From Aridibaculum aurantiacum (lineage in GTDB: Bacteria > Bacteroidota > Bacteroidia > Chitinophagales > Chitinophagaceae), in assembly GCF_017355875.1 (NCBI RefSeq), contig NZ_JAFEWC010000001.1:248001-312000 (forward strand): a stretch of 64,000 nt of DNA, given 5' to 3'. A program made the translations under genes and the position numbers. The notes under the pieces were generated by a model that worked only from the letters and a program-made list of their open reading frames with translations, was not told the DNA's origin and made no database searches. This document shows, piece by piece, positions 41,436-50,262 of the stretch (position 1 is its first letter; every line of letters begins with the position of its first letter).

Positions 41436-44400
41436 TTACAATTCGGTTGTTAATACATCTTCACCGCCTATTTCCCATACTTCCTCCTCTTCATTCGGAT
41501 CGTGCAGTGCTACAGCAAGGTCATTTGTTTTTACAAAATTGCACCAGCGGCATTCTTCTTTACCGCAGCCGGTATAGAATTCTCTTGCTTGTATCTTTTC
41601 CCAAACCTCTGTTATCTGTTGGGTTACAATGTCAATATCCTGCGGGCTGATAACCACCTTTTCGCGGCGGTAATTCTTTTTCTTATCAGGCTCAATGAAG
41701 TCAAACTCTGTACTTACCACACGCCAGTCTTTGTTCTCTACATGGTCCACCAGTATTTTGTAAAAAACAGCCTGGCGCCAGTAGCTACCACCTTGCGGGT
41801 CTTTACCGTTCGGCGGCTGTAGTTTTGGAAGTGCCTTATCTATATCGCCCGTTTTATAATCCACCACGTTCACATGCTTTCCATCAAACTCCAGCTTATC
41901 CAACTTCCCTTTTAGAGGTACGCCATTTACCACCACGTTCTTCAGGTTTCTTTCTACCACCACTATCTTGTTGAATTTGTCAATGTACTGGTCGTAGTAG
42001 TTGGAAAGCACTTCGTAGCCGTACTCCATCCGTCTGTCAAACTGTTCTTTGGTGAAACATTCCCTGTGGCGGCGCATGTACCACAAGAAGTCGGCAATAA
42101 AATCTTCTTTAGCAGGAAATTTATTATCCCTGTTCTGCTGCATTTTTTCGAACAGGCGCTGCAGTGCGTGGTGAATGGCAGAACCAAACTCGGTAGCCTC
42201 CGATTTTCCGGAAGGCACCCGCACAAGATTGTTATAGTAGAAATTGAGCGGACAACTCAGGTAGTTGTTTAGCGCGGTCACGTTCATTACAAACTTGTCG
42301 AGCATGCGGCTTACAAAATCTTCTTCGGCTTTATCTATCTCAGGCTGCAGGTCTTCCTGGAAATGAAGTGCAGCAAATTCGGCCTGTACATCCTCATCAA
42401 TGAAAATCTTCTCTACCGGCAGCAGGTTCTTTTCCTGTATCTCGGCGATGAACATGGAAGGCTCCAGTTCGCGGCCGTCGTTCTTAAACTTGCTGTACGA
42501 AATGTACAGGTGCTTTTCGGCGCGGGTTAGCGCGACATAAAAGAGCCTGCGCAATTCTTCCTCTTCTTTTGCTTTAGAAACCGAAGTAAACATTGTATCA
42601 GGAAAAGCATATCCTCCACCTGGCTTGCGTTTCTTTTCCCAGTTACCGGAATTGGCACCCGCTAAAAATACATATTGGTACTCCAGGCCTTTACTGCCAT
42701 GCGCGGTAAGCAGGTTGATGCCCTTGTCGCTGCCACTTACCTGCACCAGCGGCAGGCTGAGTCCTTCGCTGCGCATCAGGTCAAATATGTTTACCAGTCC
42801 TTGTAAGGTAAGGGATGGATTGCGGCGTGTTTCCTCTTTTACAAATTCGAATAAGCCTGTAAGCACCTGCATCAGCCAAAGCTTCTCAGGGCTTTTTAAA
42901 ACAGCTGATAAGATGCCTGTGTTGCGGATCACTTTTTCAACCAGTACCTGCAGCGTTACGTTCGGCACTTCTGCTACCAATTTTTCAATGATGCTGCTGG
43001 CCCTGCTCATTGCCGGGTCAAAGCCTTTATCAAAAAGATCGGCAGGTGGCCTGCTGGCTTTCTCAGCCAGTAATCTTCTGAGTGAAGTTTTATTTGGAGT
43101 CCAATTTTTCTCCGCTACCTCTACAGATAGCCTTGCAATTTCTATAGGTTTTATTTGAAAGAAGTCGAAGTGCAGTATCTCGAACAGCATTTCGTCGCCA
43201 CCGTATGGTGCATCGTGTTCGGCGGCAAGGTAGTTCAGAAGTAAAATGACTTTTTTGGCAATCGGTATCTCCAGTATGTTGAGCTTGCGCTTGCTGTATA
43301 CCGGAATGTTGCGCATTTTGAAGTAGTGAGTCAGCTCTTCGCCATACTTGTTTTCCTTGTAAATGATACCAATCTGCGACGGCTGAACACCTTGCTTTAC
43401 CAGCTCTTCTACCTGCATGGTTAGGTGAATCATTTCCTGCCGCTGCGATTCGTACTCCCTGATCTTCGGGCAGCAGTCAGCATCGCTTATCTGTTTCCAC
43501 TTGTCGTTGCAGCACAATAGTTCCTTGGTAAGGCCGTCCATTTTGCCAATCAGCCGTTCAATGTTTCGGTCAATGAGTGATTTCGAAACATTAAGAATAG
43601 GCTGAACAGACCGGTAGTTATTGGTAAGTACCACTGTCAGCAGGTGCTGCTTATAACTGTCGGCAAAAGCCTGCATGTTCTCTATGTTGGCTCCCTGGAA
43701 GCGATAAATACTTTGATCGTCGTCGCCTACCACAAACACGTTTGGCCGCTCCCAATAATTTATGAGCAGTTGCACCAGTTTATTTTGAGTACCACTTGTG
43801 TCCTGGTATTCATCCACCAATATGTAAAGAAACTTTTCCTGGTAGTTAGCAAGTAAGGCAGGGTTTTCTTCAAATGCTTTGATCACCCAATTGATCATAT
43901 CATCAAAGTCGTAGCGGTTGCGGCTACGCATCAGGTTTTGGAAACGTTCAAATTCATTTACCGCAGCGCGCAGTTTCTCTACCTTCTCACAAGCCTCAGC
44001 TATCTTGTCGGTTCGCTTGTCACCTTTTTTCCATTTACCTGATGCTCTTTTACAGATGAACTCGTCGCGGTCATCCAGGCCCTTTATGTATTCGTCTATT
44101 TTTTCATTAAGAAAAGCAGGGCTCCAGCCTTCGCGCTTCATGGTGCTAAATAGCGACTGCAGGTTGTTGATCTCGTAGTAAACATCGCCGCGGTAGCGCT
44201 TTAGCGGGTGGTCCTTTGGAAACGTATCTATCAGGTGCTTGAACAGCTCGATCTTTTCCAGGTCGGAAATAGGATCCATGGATGTTTTCTCGAACAGCGA
44301 AAGGTTGTCCTGGATAATGTCGTTGCAGAAAGCATGGAAAGTGTACACATTTACTTTATAGGCTTCGGGACCGATAAAGCTTAGCAGCCTTTTGCGCATA

Positions 44401-44630
44401 GCAACCACACCGGCATCTGTATAAGTAAGGCAAAGAATATTGTCTGGGCTGGCATCGGTGTCCAGCAAAATTTTACCAATACGCGCACTAAGTATCTGGG
44501 TTTTTCCTGTACCAGGTCCGGCTATCACCATCACAGGGCCTTCAATTGTATCTACAGCCAGTTTTTGCTGGTCGTTGAGGCGGTTGTAAATGTCGTTGTA
44601 CTTCTCCAGGTAGATGCTTCTTTCGATCAT
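41436..44630 (-). CDS. UvrD/AddA-type helicase fused to PD-(D/E)XK nuclease
   Basis: 1,064 residues from the ATG at 44630. Superfamily 1A helicase: Q-motif LNDQQKLAVDTIEGPV, Walker A AGPGTGKTQ, Ia CLTYTDAGVVAM, II ILVDEYQDTSG, III VVGDDDQSIYRFQGA, IV ILTNNYRS-like VVLTNNYRS, and V/VI LLTAHGSKGLEYQYVF and RRLFYVALTRAEKHLYIS. The C-terminal third is a RecB/Cas4-type nuclease: SAIHHALQ, GKLDKLEFDGKHVNVVDYKTG (D-x(n)-D-x-K). Cysteines in LSCPLNFYY and CGKEECRWC could ligate a 4Fe-4S cluster as in AddB/Cas4. Likely a single-chain double-strand-break end-processing enzyme. Confidence 0.93.
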   Translation of the reverse strand: MIERSIYLEKYNDIYNRLNDQQKLAVDTIEGPVMVIAGPGTGKTQILSARIGKILLDTDASPDNILCLTYTDAGVVAMRKRLLSFIGPEAYKVNVYTFHAFCNDIIQDNLSLFEKTSMDPISDLEKIELFKHLIDTFPKDHPLKRYRGDVYYEINNLQSLFSTMKREGWSPAFLNEKIDEYIKGLDDRDEFICKRASGKWKKGDKRTDKIAEACEKVEKLRAAVNEFERFQNLMRSRNRYDFDDMINWVIKAFEENPALLANYQEKFLYILVDEYQDTSGTQNKLVQLLINYWERPNVFVVGDDDQSIYRFQGANIENMQAFADSYKQHLLTVVLTNNYRSVQPILNVSKSLIDRNIERLIGKMDGLTKELLCCNDKWKQISDADCCPKIREYESQRQEMIHLTMQVEELVKQGVQPSQIGIIYKENKYGEELTHYFKMRNIPVYSKRKLNILEIPIAKKVILLLNYLAAEHDAPYGGDEMLFEILHFDFFQIKPIEIARLSVEVAEKNWTPNKTSLRRLLAEKASRPPADLFDKGFDPAMSRASSIIEKLVAEVPNVTLQVLVEKVIRNTGILSAVLKSPEKLWLMQVLTGLFEFVKEETRRNPSLTLQGLVNIFDLMRSEGLSLPLVQVSGSDKGINLLTAHGSKGLEYQYVFLAGANSGNWEKKRKPGGGYAFPDTMFTSVSKAKEEEELRRLFYVALTRAEKHLYISYSKFKNDGRELEPSMFIAEIQEKNLLPVEKIFIDEDVQAEFAALHFQEDLQPEIDKAEEDFVSRMLDKFVMNVTALNNYLSCPLNFYYNNLVRVPSGKSEATEFGSAIHHALQRLFEKMQQNRDNKFPAKEDFIADFLWYMRRHRECFTKEQFDRRMEYGYEVLSNYYDQYIDKFNKIVVVERNLKNVVVNGVPLKGKLDKLEFDGKHVNVVDYKTGDIDKALPKLQPPNGKDPQGGSYWRQAVFYKILVDHVENKDWRVVSTEFDFIEPDKKKNYRREKVVISPQDIDIVTQQITEVWEKIQAREFYTGCGKEECRWCNFVKTNDLAVALHDPNEEEEVWEIGGEDVLTTEL

Positions 44631-44772
44631 AGGATAAAGATAACGCCGTTTGCTAAAAATTTTGTCATTTTCCTCGTGCTGTTTCTTCACATGATTTGCA
44701 GGTAAACAAATGGTTTCTACAATTGGCGGTGATTGTTTTGCGTTATTAACTTCAAACTCCTCATTCAACATT

Positions 44773-45168
44773 ATGAAGTTTTTCCTGGTTATAATATGTA
44801 TGGCCTTTTATATCAACAGTAATGCGCAAACGGAGACGGTGGCGTATGATACCATTTATACCAAGCCAGAAGTTTTTGCTTCTTATCCCGGCGGTGATTC
44901 TGCCTGGAAGGTCTACGTAAAAAAGAACCTGAAGTATCCCAAGAAAGCGTGGTGGGAAGAAGTAGAGACAGAAATAACGGTGAAGGTGGTTGTAGATAAA
45001 ACAGGAAAAATTACAGAAGCCCGCCATTTAACGGTGGCAGGTACTTATGGTTTTGAAAAAGAAGCCATTAAGGTGGTAATGAACAGCGACAAGTGGATAC
45101 CTGCTATGCATCGTGGTCAACCCGTTGCCTGCGAGGGTACACTGGTTATACCTTTTAGGTTGAAGTAG
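44773..45168 (+). CDS. TonB C-terminal-domain protein
   Basis: 131 residues from the ATG at 44773, giving a signal peptide (MKFFLVIICMAFYINSNAQ). The rest is one TonB_C domain: KVYVKKNLKYPKKAWWEEVETEITVKVVV, then KTGKITEARHLTVAGTYGFEKEAIKVVMN, and WIPAMHRGQPVACEGTLVIPFRLK. There is no transmembrane proline-rich spacer, so it is not a classical TonB energiser; it is a secreted single-domain variant common in Bacteroidota, possibly binding an outer-membrane receptor. Confidence 0.88.
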   Translation: MKFFLVIICMAFYINSNAQTETVAYDTIYTKPEVFASYPGGDSAWKVYVKKNLKYPKKAWWEEVETEITVKVVVDKTGKITEARHLTVAGTYGFEKEAIKVVMNSDKWIPAMHRGQPVACEGTLVIPFRLK

Positions 45169-45271
45169 AGCCAGCATTTAAATGCGACGATGTGTCTCAG
45201 GAATATGATCAGATGCCGATTTTTGAATTTTGACTTTTGATTTTTGACTTTGATTTCCAACTTATCACAGC

Positions 45272-45724
45272 CTATACTCCAAACTGCCTCAGGTGATGAT
45301 CGAAGTGCATCCAGGTAAAGATGCCCCAGTCTTTCCTGGTAAGCTTTCCAAAGTAGGGATGTATGGCGTAAATATTCTCCTGCATTACAAACACATCCAG
45401 CAGTTGTAAAAGTTGTTGTTTTTCTATTGCAAGGTCACTCACCTGCATCTTACTTTTCTTTACATCAAGCTGTCGTGGCGTGCCCGCTTCTTTAGGAAAA
45501 CGAGGTGCAATATGTAAAAACAAATAGCGCGTTATGACCTGTTTAAGATTGGATGTTTTATTAGAAGGTGTAGCATGAATAATAAGCTTGAGAGACTCCC
45601 TTAAGTGCAGGATCATTTCTGCAGCATTCATTGTACCCCATCGGGCTTTTGAAGATGGTTGAAGCTGCTGTATACGCTCCACTATCTCATCCTTCGCATT
45701 ATTATCAAATAAGTTCTTTTTCAT
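45272..45724 (-). CDS. DUF1569 (DinB-like) family protein
   Basis: 150 residues, all-helical four-helix bundle pattern. MNAAEMILHLRESLKL near residue 33 and WMHFDHHLRQFGV at the C-terminus supply the conserved His residues of the DinB/DUF1569 superfamily (possible metal site). Such proteins are metal-dependent thiol S-transferase relatives or damage-inducible proteins of unknown function. No operon partner. Confidence 0.8.
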   Translation of the reverse strand: MKKNLFDNNAKDEIVERIQQLQPSSKARWGTMNAAEMILHLRESLKLIIHATPSNKTSNLKQVITRYLFLHIAPRFPKEAGTPRQLDVKKSKMQVSDLAIEKQQLLQLLDVFVMQENIYAIHPYFGKLTRKDWGIFTWMHFDHHLRQFGV

Positions 45725-45785
45725 GATGAAGTTTAGGACAGAAAAATATCAATAACCAATATCTCAAAATCACTAATCCGCAAGC

Positions 45786-47291
45786 CTATCTCACATCATG
45801 CATCCACTTACGCACCAGTGGTACCAGTACGATCATAAGCACACCCACACCAATGGAGGCTAAGCCTATATTGCTTAGTATGCTTGCATAATAAGGTAGC
45901 GATAACTCCGGTTTGTTGGCTTCGGCTATTTCCCGTGGCACACTCATCAGCGAACCTATTTTGGCAGCAAGAAATTCACCAATGGCACTTGCAAAAAACC
46001 ATATTCCCATTACCATAGAAACCATGCGTATGGGAGAAAGTTTGGTAACCATTGACAAACCAATAGGTGATAAACACATCTCTCCACAGATGATAAAGAA
46101 ATAGCCCATTACAAAGTTGAAGAGAGAGATAAGACCTGTATCCGTATTGTTTTTACAACCCAGGTAAAAGACGTAAAAACCAATTCCCATCAGTATAAAT
46201 GAAAAAGCAAATTTCAATGGAGTGGAAGGTTCTATTTTTCTCTTATTGAGGTAAGGCCATAACCAGGCAAAGAAGAAGCTGAGCACCACTACCCAACCCG
46301 GTGGCAGAAAGTTGTTTATGGCTAGTCCAGGCAGTTGAATACCTCCAACATTCATGTCTACATTGCGCATTGCAAACAGGTTGAGCGATCCTGCATTTTG
46401 TTCGTAAAATGCCCAGAACAAGGTAGAGAAGATGATCATAAAGATCCCTGCAAAAAGCTTTTCCCTTTCCACTTTCTGCAGGTTGAAAGCAACAAACAAT
46501 ATATACGTAAGGCAGATGCCTCCAAGTCCAAACATGATGTAGTCCATTACCTCGTACTCATGAAACAGTGCAACCACTGCCGGAACAACAAGAAAGGTTC
46601 CTATGTATATCAGGTGTTCATTGGTAAAAAATAGAAAGCGTGGTGTACGCAGTGCTTCTTCATTTGGCGGCAGTCCTCTTTGTCCCAACGATTTTTTGCC
46701 TATAGCAAATACCACTAGCCCAAGTATCATAAACAAGCCTGCTAATCCAAATCCATAATGCCAGTTATACGTTTGGCCTACATAGCCGCAAAGAAAACCA
46801 CCCATAGCAGCGCCAATATTTATACCCATGTAAAACAACGAGAAAGCACTGTCTTTCCGCGGGTCGTTGTGCTCGTACAGTGTACCCACAAGGCTCGATA
46901 TGTTGGGCTTGAAAAAGCCATTGCCACAAATGATGAACGCCATGCCATAGAAGAAACTCCAGCCTTGTGGTATAGCCAGTACCAGGTGACCGATTACCAT
47001 CAGCACGCCACCAAACATAACCGCTCGTCTATAGCCAAGAAATTTGTCGGCAAAATAGCCACCGATCATAGGAGTGGTATATACAAGTGCTGCATAGGCA
47101 CCAAGAATGGAATAACCTTTAGGCTCATCAAATTTTAGCTGCGACACCATATAAGCTAGCAGTAGCGCCTTCATGCCGTAGAAGGAAAACCGTTCCCACA
47201 TCTCCGTAAAGAACAACAAGTACAATTGTTTTGGATGTTTCCTTTGTTCTATTGTGTCTACCTGTGCCGATGTAGTGTTGAACTCCTTCAT
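45786..47291 (-). CDS. POT-family proton-dependent oligopeptide transporter
   Basis: 501 residues, 12-14 helices. Family motifs: MWERFSFYGMKALLLAYM near residue 32 (ExxERFxYY-like proton site), GGYFADKFLGYRR near 78 and FNANSSLVGTL-type GNGFFKPNISSLVGTLY near 122, plus YMGINIGAAMGGFLCGYVGQ near 155. Imports di- and tripeptides with protons across the inner membrane. A divergent AbgT transporter gene begins 130 bases away. Confidence 0.93.
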   Translation of the reverse strand: MKEFNTTSAQVDTIEQRKHPKQLYLLFFTEMWERFSFYGMKALLLAYMVSQLKFDEPKGYSILGAYAALVYTTPMIGGYFADKFLGYRRAVMFGGVLMVIGHLVLAIPQGWSFFYGMAFIICGNGFFKPNISSLVGTLYEHNDPRKDSAFSLFYMGINIGAAMGGFLCGYVGQTYNWHYGFGLAGLFMILGLVVFAIGKKSLGQRGLPPNEEALRTPRFLFFTNEHLIYIGTFLVVPAVVALFHEYEVMDYIMFGLGGICLTYILFVAFNLQKVEREKLFAGIFMIIFSTLFWAFYEQNAGSLNLFAMRNVDMNVGGIQLPGLAINNFLPPGWVVVLSFFFAWLWPYLNKRKIEPSTPLKFAFSFILMGIGFYVFYLGCKNNTDTGLISLFNFVMGYFFIICGEMCLSPIGLSMVTKLSPIRMVSMVMGIWFFASAIGEFLAAKIGSLMSVPREIAEANKPELSLPYYASILSNIGLASIGVGVLMIVLVPLVRKWMHDVR

Positions 47292-47421
47292 GCTTGCTGA
47301 GAAAATTTACAATAGGTAAAGCTAAGAGATTAGGTAAATAAAATCAGGAGCAATAGCTTATACATTCAGTCTTCATTCTTGGTAAAATGAAATCGTTACT
47401 TTCAGCCCTTTAATTTTTTGT

Positions 47422-48969
47422 ATGAGCGAACTTCCACGCAGCCCCCGCATACGCAGGTCATTCACTGACCGCTCTTTGGTTTTTATAGAAAAGGTTGGTA
47501 ATGCTTTGCCAGACCCCGCTACTTTATTCCTGTTGTTTGCAGTGCTTATAATGATCATTTCCTGGATGGTTAGTATGGCCGGTGTGTCTGTAAATCACCC
47601 TGGCACAGGCGAGGCAGTGGCGGTCAAAAACTTGCTGTCGAAAGAAGGGCTGGATTATATGCTCACCAACCTTGTGAAGAACTTCACAGGCTTTGCTCCA
47701 TTGGGTACAGTACTCGTAGCCTTGCTTGGTATTGGTATAGCCGAAGGTTCAGGTTTGATTGGTACAGTGATGCGCAAGCTGGTACTAAGCGCTCCTGAAA
47801 AGCTGATAACCTTTGTGGTGGTTTTTGCAGGTGTTATTTCTAATACAGCAAGTGAAGTAGGATACGTTCTTTTGGTGCCCTTGGCTGCTATCATTTTCCT
47901 GGCTTATGGCCGCCATCCTATAGCAGGACTTGCAGCTGCATTTGCAGGCGTGAGTGGTGGATATTCAGCTAATCTTCTTTTGGGTACCGTAGATCCGTTG
48001 CTGGCTGGTTTATCGCAGGAGGCAGCGCATATCATAGATCCTAAGTACCTGGTGAACCCTGCATGTAATTATTATTTCATGGCTGCGTCTACCTTCCTGA
48101 TTACTTTATTAGGAACACTGATAACTGAAAAGTTTGTCATTCCTCGCCTGGGTAAATATACAGGTGACGAAAAGCCTGAAGAGATCAGGAGGCTTACCCA
48201 TGAAGAACGAAAAGGGCTTTTGTATGCTATGCTAACATTGCTGGTTATTACTGGTCTTATTCTTTGGGGACTGGTGCCTGAAAATGGTTTTTTACGGGAT
48301 GCTAAAACAGGTGAGATACTTCACTCGCCATTCATGTCAGGAATAGTTGCAATCATCTTTCTTACAGCAGCGCTTGCAGGTATTGCATATGGTATAGGTG
48401 CAGGTACAATCAAGAGTGATCGTGATGTTGTAAAAGGCATGTCGAAGTCGATGGCTACGTTGGGATCATATATTGTGCTGGTGTTTTTTGCTGCGCAATT
48501 TGTAGCCTTTTTCAACTGGACCAACCTTGGATTGGTGTTAGCCATCAATGGTGCGAATGCTTTGAAAGCAGCCAACGTAGGTACTGTGCCGCTCATGATC
48601 CTGTTCATATTGCTTACAGCTTGTATCAATCTTTTTATGGGTAGCGCTTCAGCCAAATGGGCTATTATGGCGCCTGTATTCATTCCAATGTTCATGCTGT
48701 TAAACCCGGGAGTTTCGCCAGAGTTAACACAGCTTGCTTACCGCATTGGCGATAGCGTAACCAATATCGTGTCGCCTATGATGTCGTACTTCGCTTTGAT
48801 CGTGGCATTCATTCAGCGTTATGATAAGAAAGCAGGATTAGGTACAATGATCTCGCTGATGCTTCCGTACAGTATCATCTTCCTTATTGGCTGGATCATC
48901 TTCTTTATAATCTGGTATTATACAGGCTTGCCAATAGGGCCTGGAGCCGGGGTGCATTATTTGCCGTAG
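47422..48969 (+). CDS. AbgT-family (p-aminobenzoyl-glutamate) transporter
   Basis: 515 residues with about ten membrane helices. AbgT motifs: [18 protein letters not shown] near residue 27, [25 protein letters not shown] near 98, [12 protein letters not shown] near 180, and [20 protein letters not shown] near 418, with [17 protein letters not shown] near the end. Homologues move p-aminobenzoyl-glutamate or act as sulfonamide exporters. Divergent to the POT gene; the ACP phosphodiesterase gene follows 24 bases downstream. Confidence 0.92.
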   Translation: MSELPRSPRIRRSFTDRSLVFIEKVGNALPDPATLFLLFAVLIMIISWMVSMAGVSVNHPGTGEAVAVKNLLSKEGLDYMLTNLVKNFTGFAPLGTVLVALLGIGIAEGSGLIGTVMRKLVLSAPEKLITFVVVFAGVISNTASEVGYVLLVPLAAIIFLAYGRHPIAGLAAAFAGVSGGYSANLLLGTVDPLLAGLSQEAAHIIDPKYLVNPACNYYFMAASTFLITLLGTLITEKFVIPRLGKYTGDEKPEEIRRLTHEERKGLLYAMLTLLVITGLILWGLVPENGFLRDAKTGEILHSPFMSGIVAIIFLTAALAGIAYGIGAGTIKSDRDVVKGMSKSMATLGSYIVLVFFAAQFVAFFNWTNLGLVLAINGANALKAANVGTVPLMILFILLTACINLFMGSASAKWAIMAPVFIPMFMLLNPGVSPELTQLAYRIGDSVTNIVSPMMSYFALIVAFIQRYDKKAGLGTMISLMLPYSIIFLIGWIIFFIIWYYTGLPIGPGAGVHYLP

Positions 48970-48993
48970 TGAAACCTAAACAACAAACATCAC

Positions 48994-49578
48994 ATGAATT
49001 ACCTCGCACACTCGTACTTGTCATTCGATCATCACGAAGTGTTGGTGGGTAATATGATCAGTGATTTTGTGAAAGGTAAAGCGCGTTATGATTTTCCCGT
49101 TGGCGTACAAAAAGGTATAACACTGCATCGTGCCATTGATAATTTTACCGATGAACACCCTGCAACCAAAGAAGCCAAACAGTTTCTGAAACCCGCTGTA
49201 GGCTTGTATGCAGGCGCTTTTGTAGATGTGGCTTACGATCATTTCTTGGCAAATGATGAATTAGAATTCACCGATGATCTGTTGCAGGAGCATGCTGCAT
49301 CTACTTATGCTGTGCTGGAAAATCATGAGCACGTATTGCCAGATCGGTTCAAGGTAATGTTGCCTCATATGAAGTCGCAGAACTGGTTGTACAACTACAG
49401 AACCGCATGGGGTACCGAGCAAAGCTTTGGTGGCGTAGTGCGCAGGGCCAGGTACCTGGATTCGGCGGCGGTAGTTTTCGACCTGTTTCAAAAGCACTAT
49501 GTGCAGTTACAGAAATGTTATAAAGCCTTCTTTCCTCATCTTAAAGCATATGCAGCAAAGGAGTTTCAGCTGTTGTAA
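48994..49578 (+). CDS. Acyl carrier protein phosphodiesterase (AcpH, DUF479)
   Basis: 194 residues, the family length. MNYLAHSYLSFDHHEVLVGNMISDFVKGK is the AcpH start (first His and Asp of the metal site), followed by GITLHRAIDNFTDEHP, the AFVDVAYDHFLANDE metal motif and the C-terminal VVFDLFQKHY. It hydrolyses 4'-phosphopantetheine off holo-ACP in enterobacteria; in this group the role is assumed by homology. Co-transcribed with the AbgT gene, probably without functional link. Confidence 0.88.
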   Translation: MNYLAHSYLSFDHHEVLVGNMISDFVKGKARYDFPVGVQKGITLHRAIDNFTDEHPATKEAKQFLKPAVGLYAGAFVDVAYDHFLANDELEFTDDLLQEHAASTYAVLENHEHVLPDRFKVMLPHMKSQNWLYNYRTAWGTEQSFGGVVRRARYLDSAAVVFDLFQKHYVQLQKCYKAFFPHLKAYAAKEFQLL

Positions 49579-49591
49579 AACAGCGGCAGCT

Positions 49592-49599
49592 TATATTTG
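49592..49599 (+). promoter_or_regulatory. Bacteroidota -7 element for the DUF2911 gene
   Basis: TATATTTG is an exact TAnnTTTG match, with a TTG at 49573-49575 as a possible -33 element (16-nt gap). The ATG lies 18 bases downstream of the element, so a very short leader. Confidence 0.5.
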
Positions 49600-49616
49600 C
49601 CGCAAATTCAAAGGAT

Positions 49617-50174
49617 ATGAAAAAACTCCTGTTACTCCTTTCGGTTGTGATGTTTGGACAATATGCAATGGCTCAGCAAAAGCCTACAGAGCTTGATAAA
49701 AGCCCGTTAGATGTTAGTTATTATCCTGCTAATTACCCTATTTTAAAAATGCGAGGACAGGTTGCAGGCGATCCTTCTGCAAGAATTTTGTACAGCCGTC
49801 CGCAGAAAAAAGGACGTTCAATTTTTGGTGAAGAAGTGAAGTATAACGAGGTGTGGCGCATGGGTGCTAACGAGGCAACAGAGATAGAATTTTTTAAGAA
49901 TGCTACCGTTGCAGGTAAAAAGATCAGCAAGGGCAGGTATAGTATGTTCTGCATACCTACCGAAAATAAGTGGACCATTATCTTCAACAAAGACAACTAT
50001 AACTGGGGTGGTTTTATGTATCGTGCAGACAGGGATGCATTGCGTGTAGACGTACCGGTTCAGCGCAATACTGAAGTAGTAGAAGCATTAACGATGTACT
50101 TTGAAAATGCAGGAAACAGCAGCATGGTAATTCTTTGGGATGACCTGAAGGTTGCGGTTCCGGTAACTTTCTAG
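49617..50174 (+). CDS. DUF2911 secreted protein
   Basis: 185 residues, signal peptide MKKLLLLLSVVMFGQYAMAQ. The DUF2911 core reads VAGDPSARILYSRPQKKGRSIFG, VWRMGANEATEIEFFKNATV, RYSMFCIPTENKWTIIFNKD, and VEALTMYFENAGNSSMVILWDDLKVAVPV. Found in Bacteroidota, exported to the periplasm or surface; function unknown. Monocistronic with a good promoter and a perfect terminator. Confidence 0.9.
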   Translation: MKKLLLLLSVVMFGQYAMAQQKPTELDKSPLDVSYYPANYPILKMRGQVAGDPSARILYSRPQKKGRSIFGEEVKYNEVWRMGANEATEIEFFKNATVAGKKISKGRYSMFCIPTENKWTIIFNKDNYNWGGFMYRADRDALRVDVPVQRNTEVVEALTMYFENAGNSSMVILWDDLKVAVPVTF

Positions 50175-50195
50175 TTAGTTTTAATAATAAGTTCG

Positions 50196-50220
50196 CCCGG
50201 CAATATTGCCGGGTTTTTTT
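50196..50220 (+). terminator. Perfect palindromic rho-independent terminator
   Basis: CCCGGCAATATTGCCGGG is a perfect 9-bp stem, followed by seven T. It ends the DUF2911 transcript 21 bases past its stop. Confidence 0.95.
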
Positions 50221-50262
50221 GTGCAGGTAAATCAATAACTGCTATCTTTTCTTCTTTTCATT

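Noticed and set aside
42625-43158. 177-residue plus-strand frame inside the helicase-nuclease gene
   Set aside because: Shadow of a gene with all helicase motifs; composition (Ser/Thr-rich, no motif) is typical of an antisense frame.
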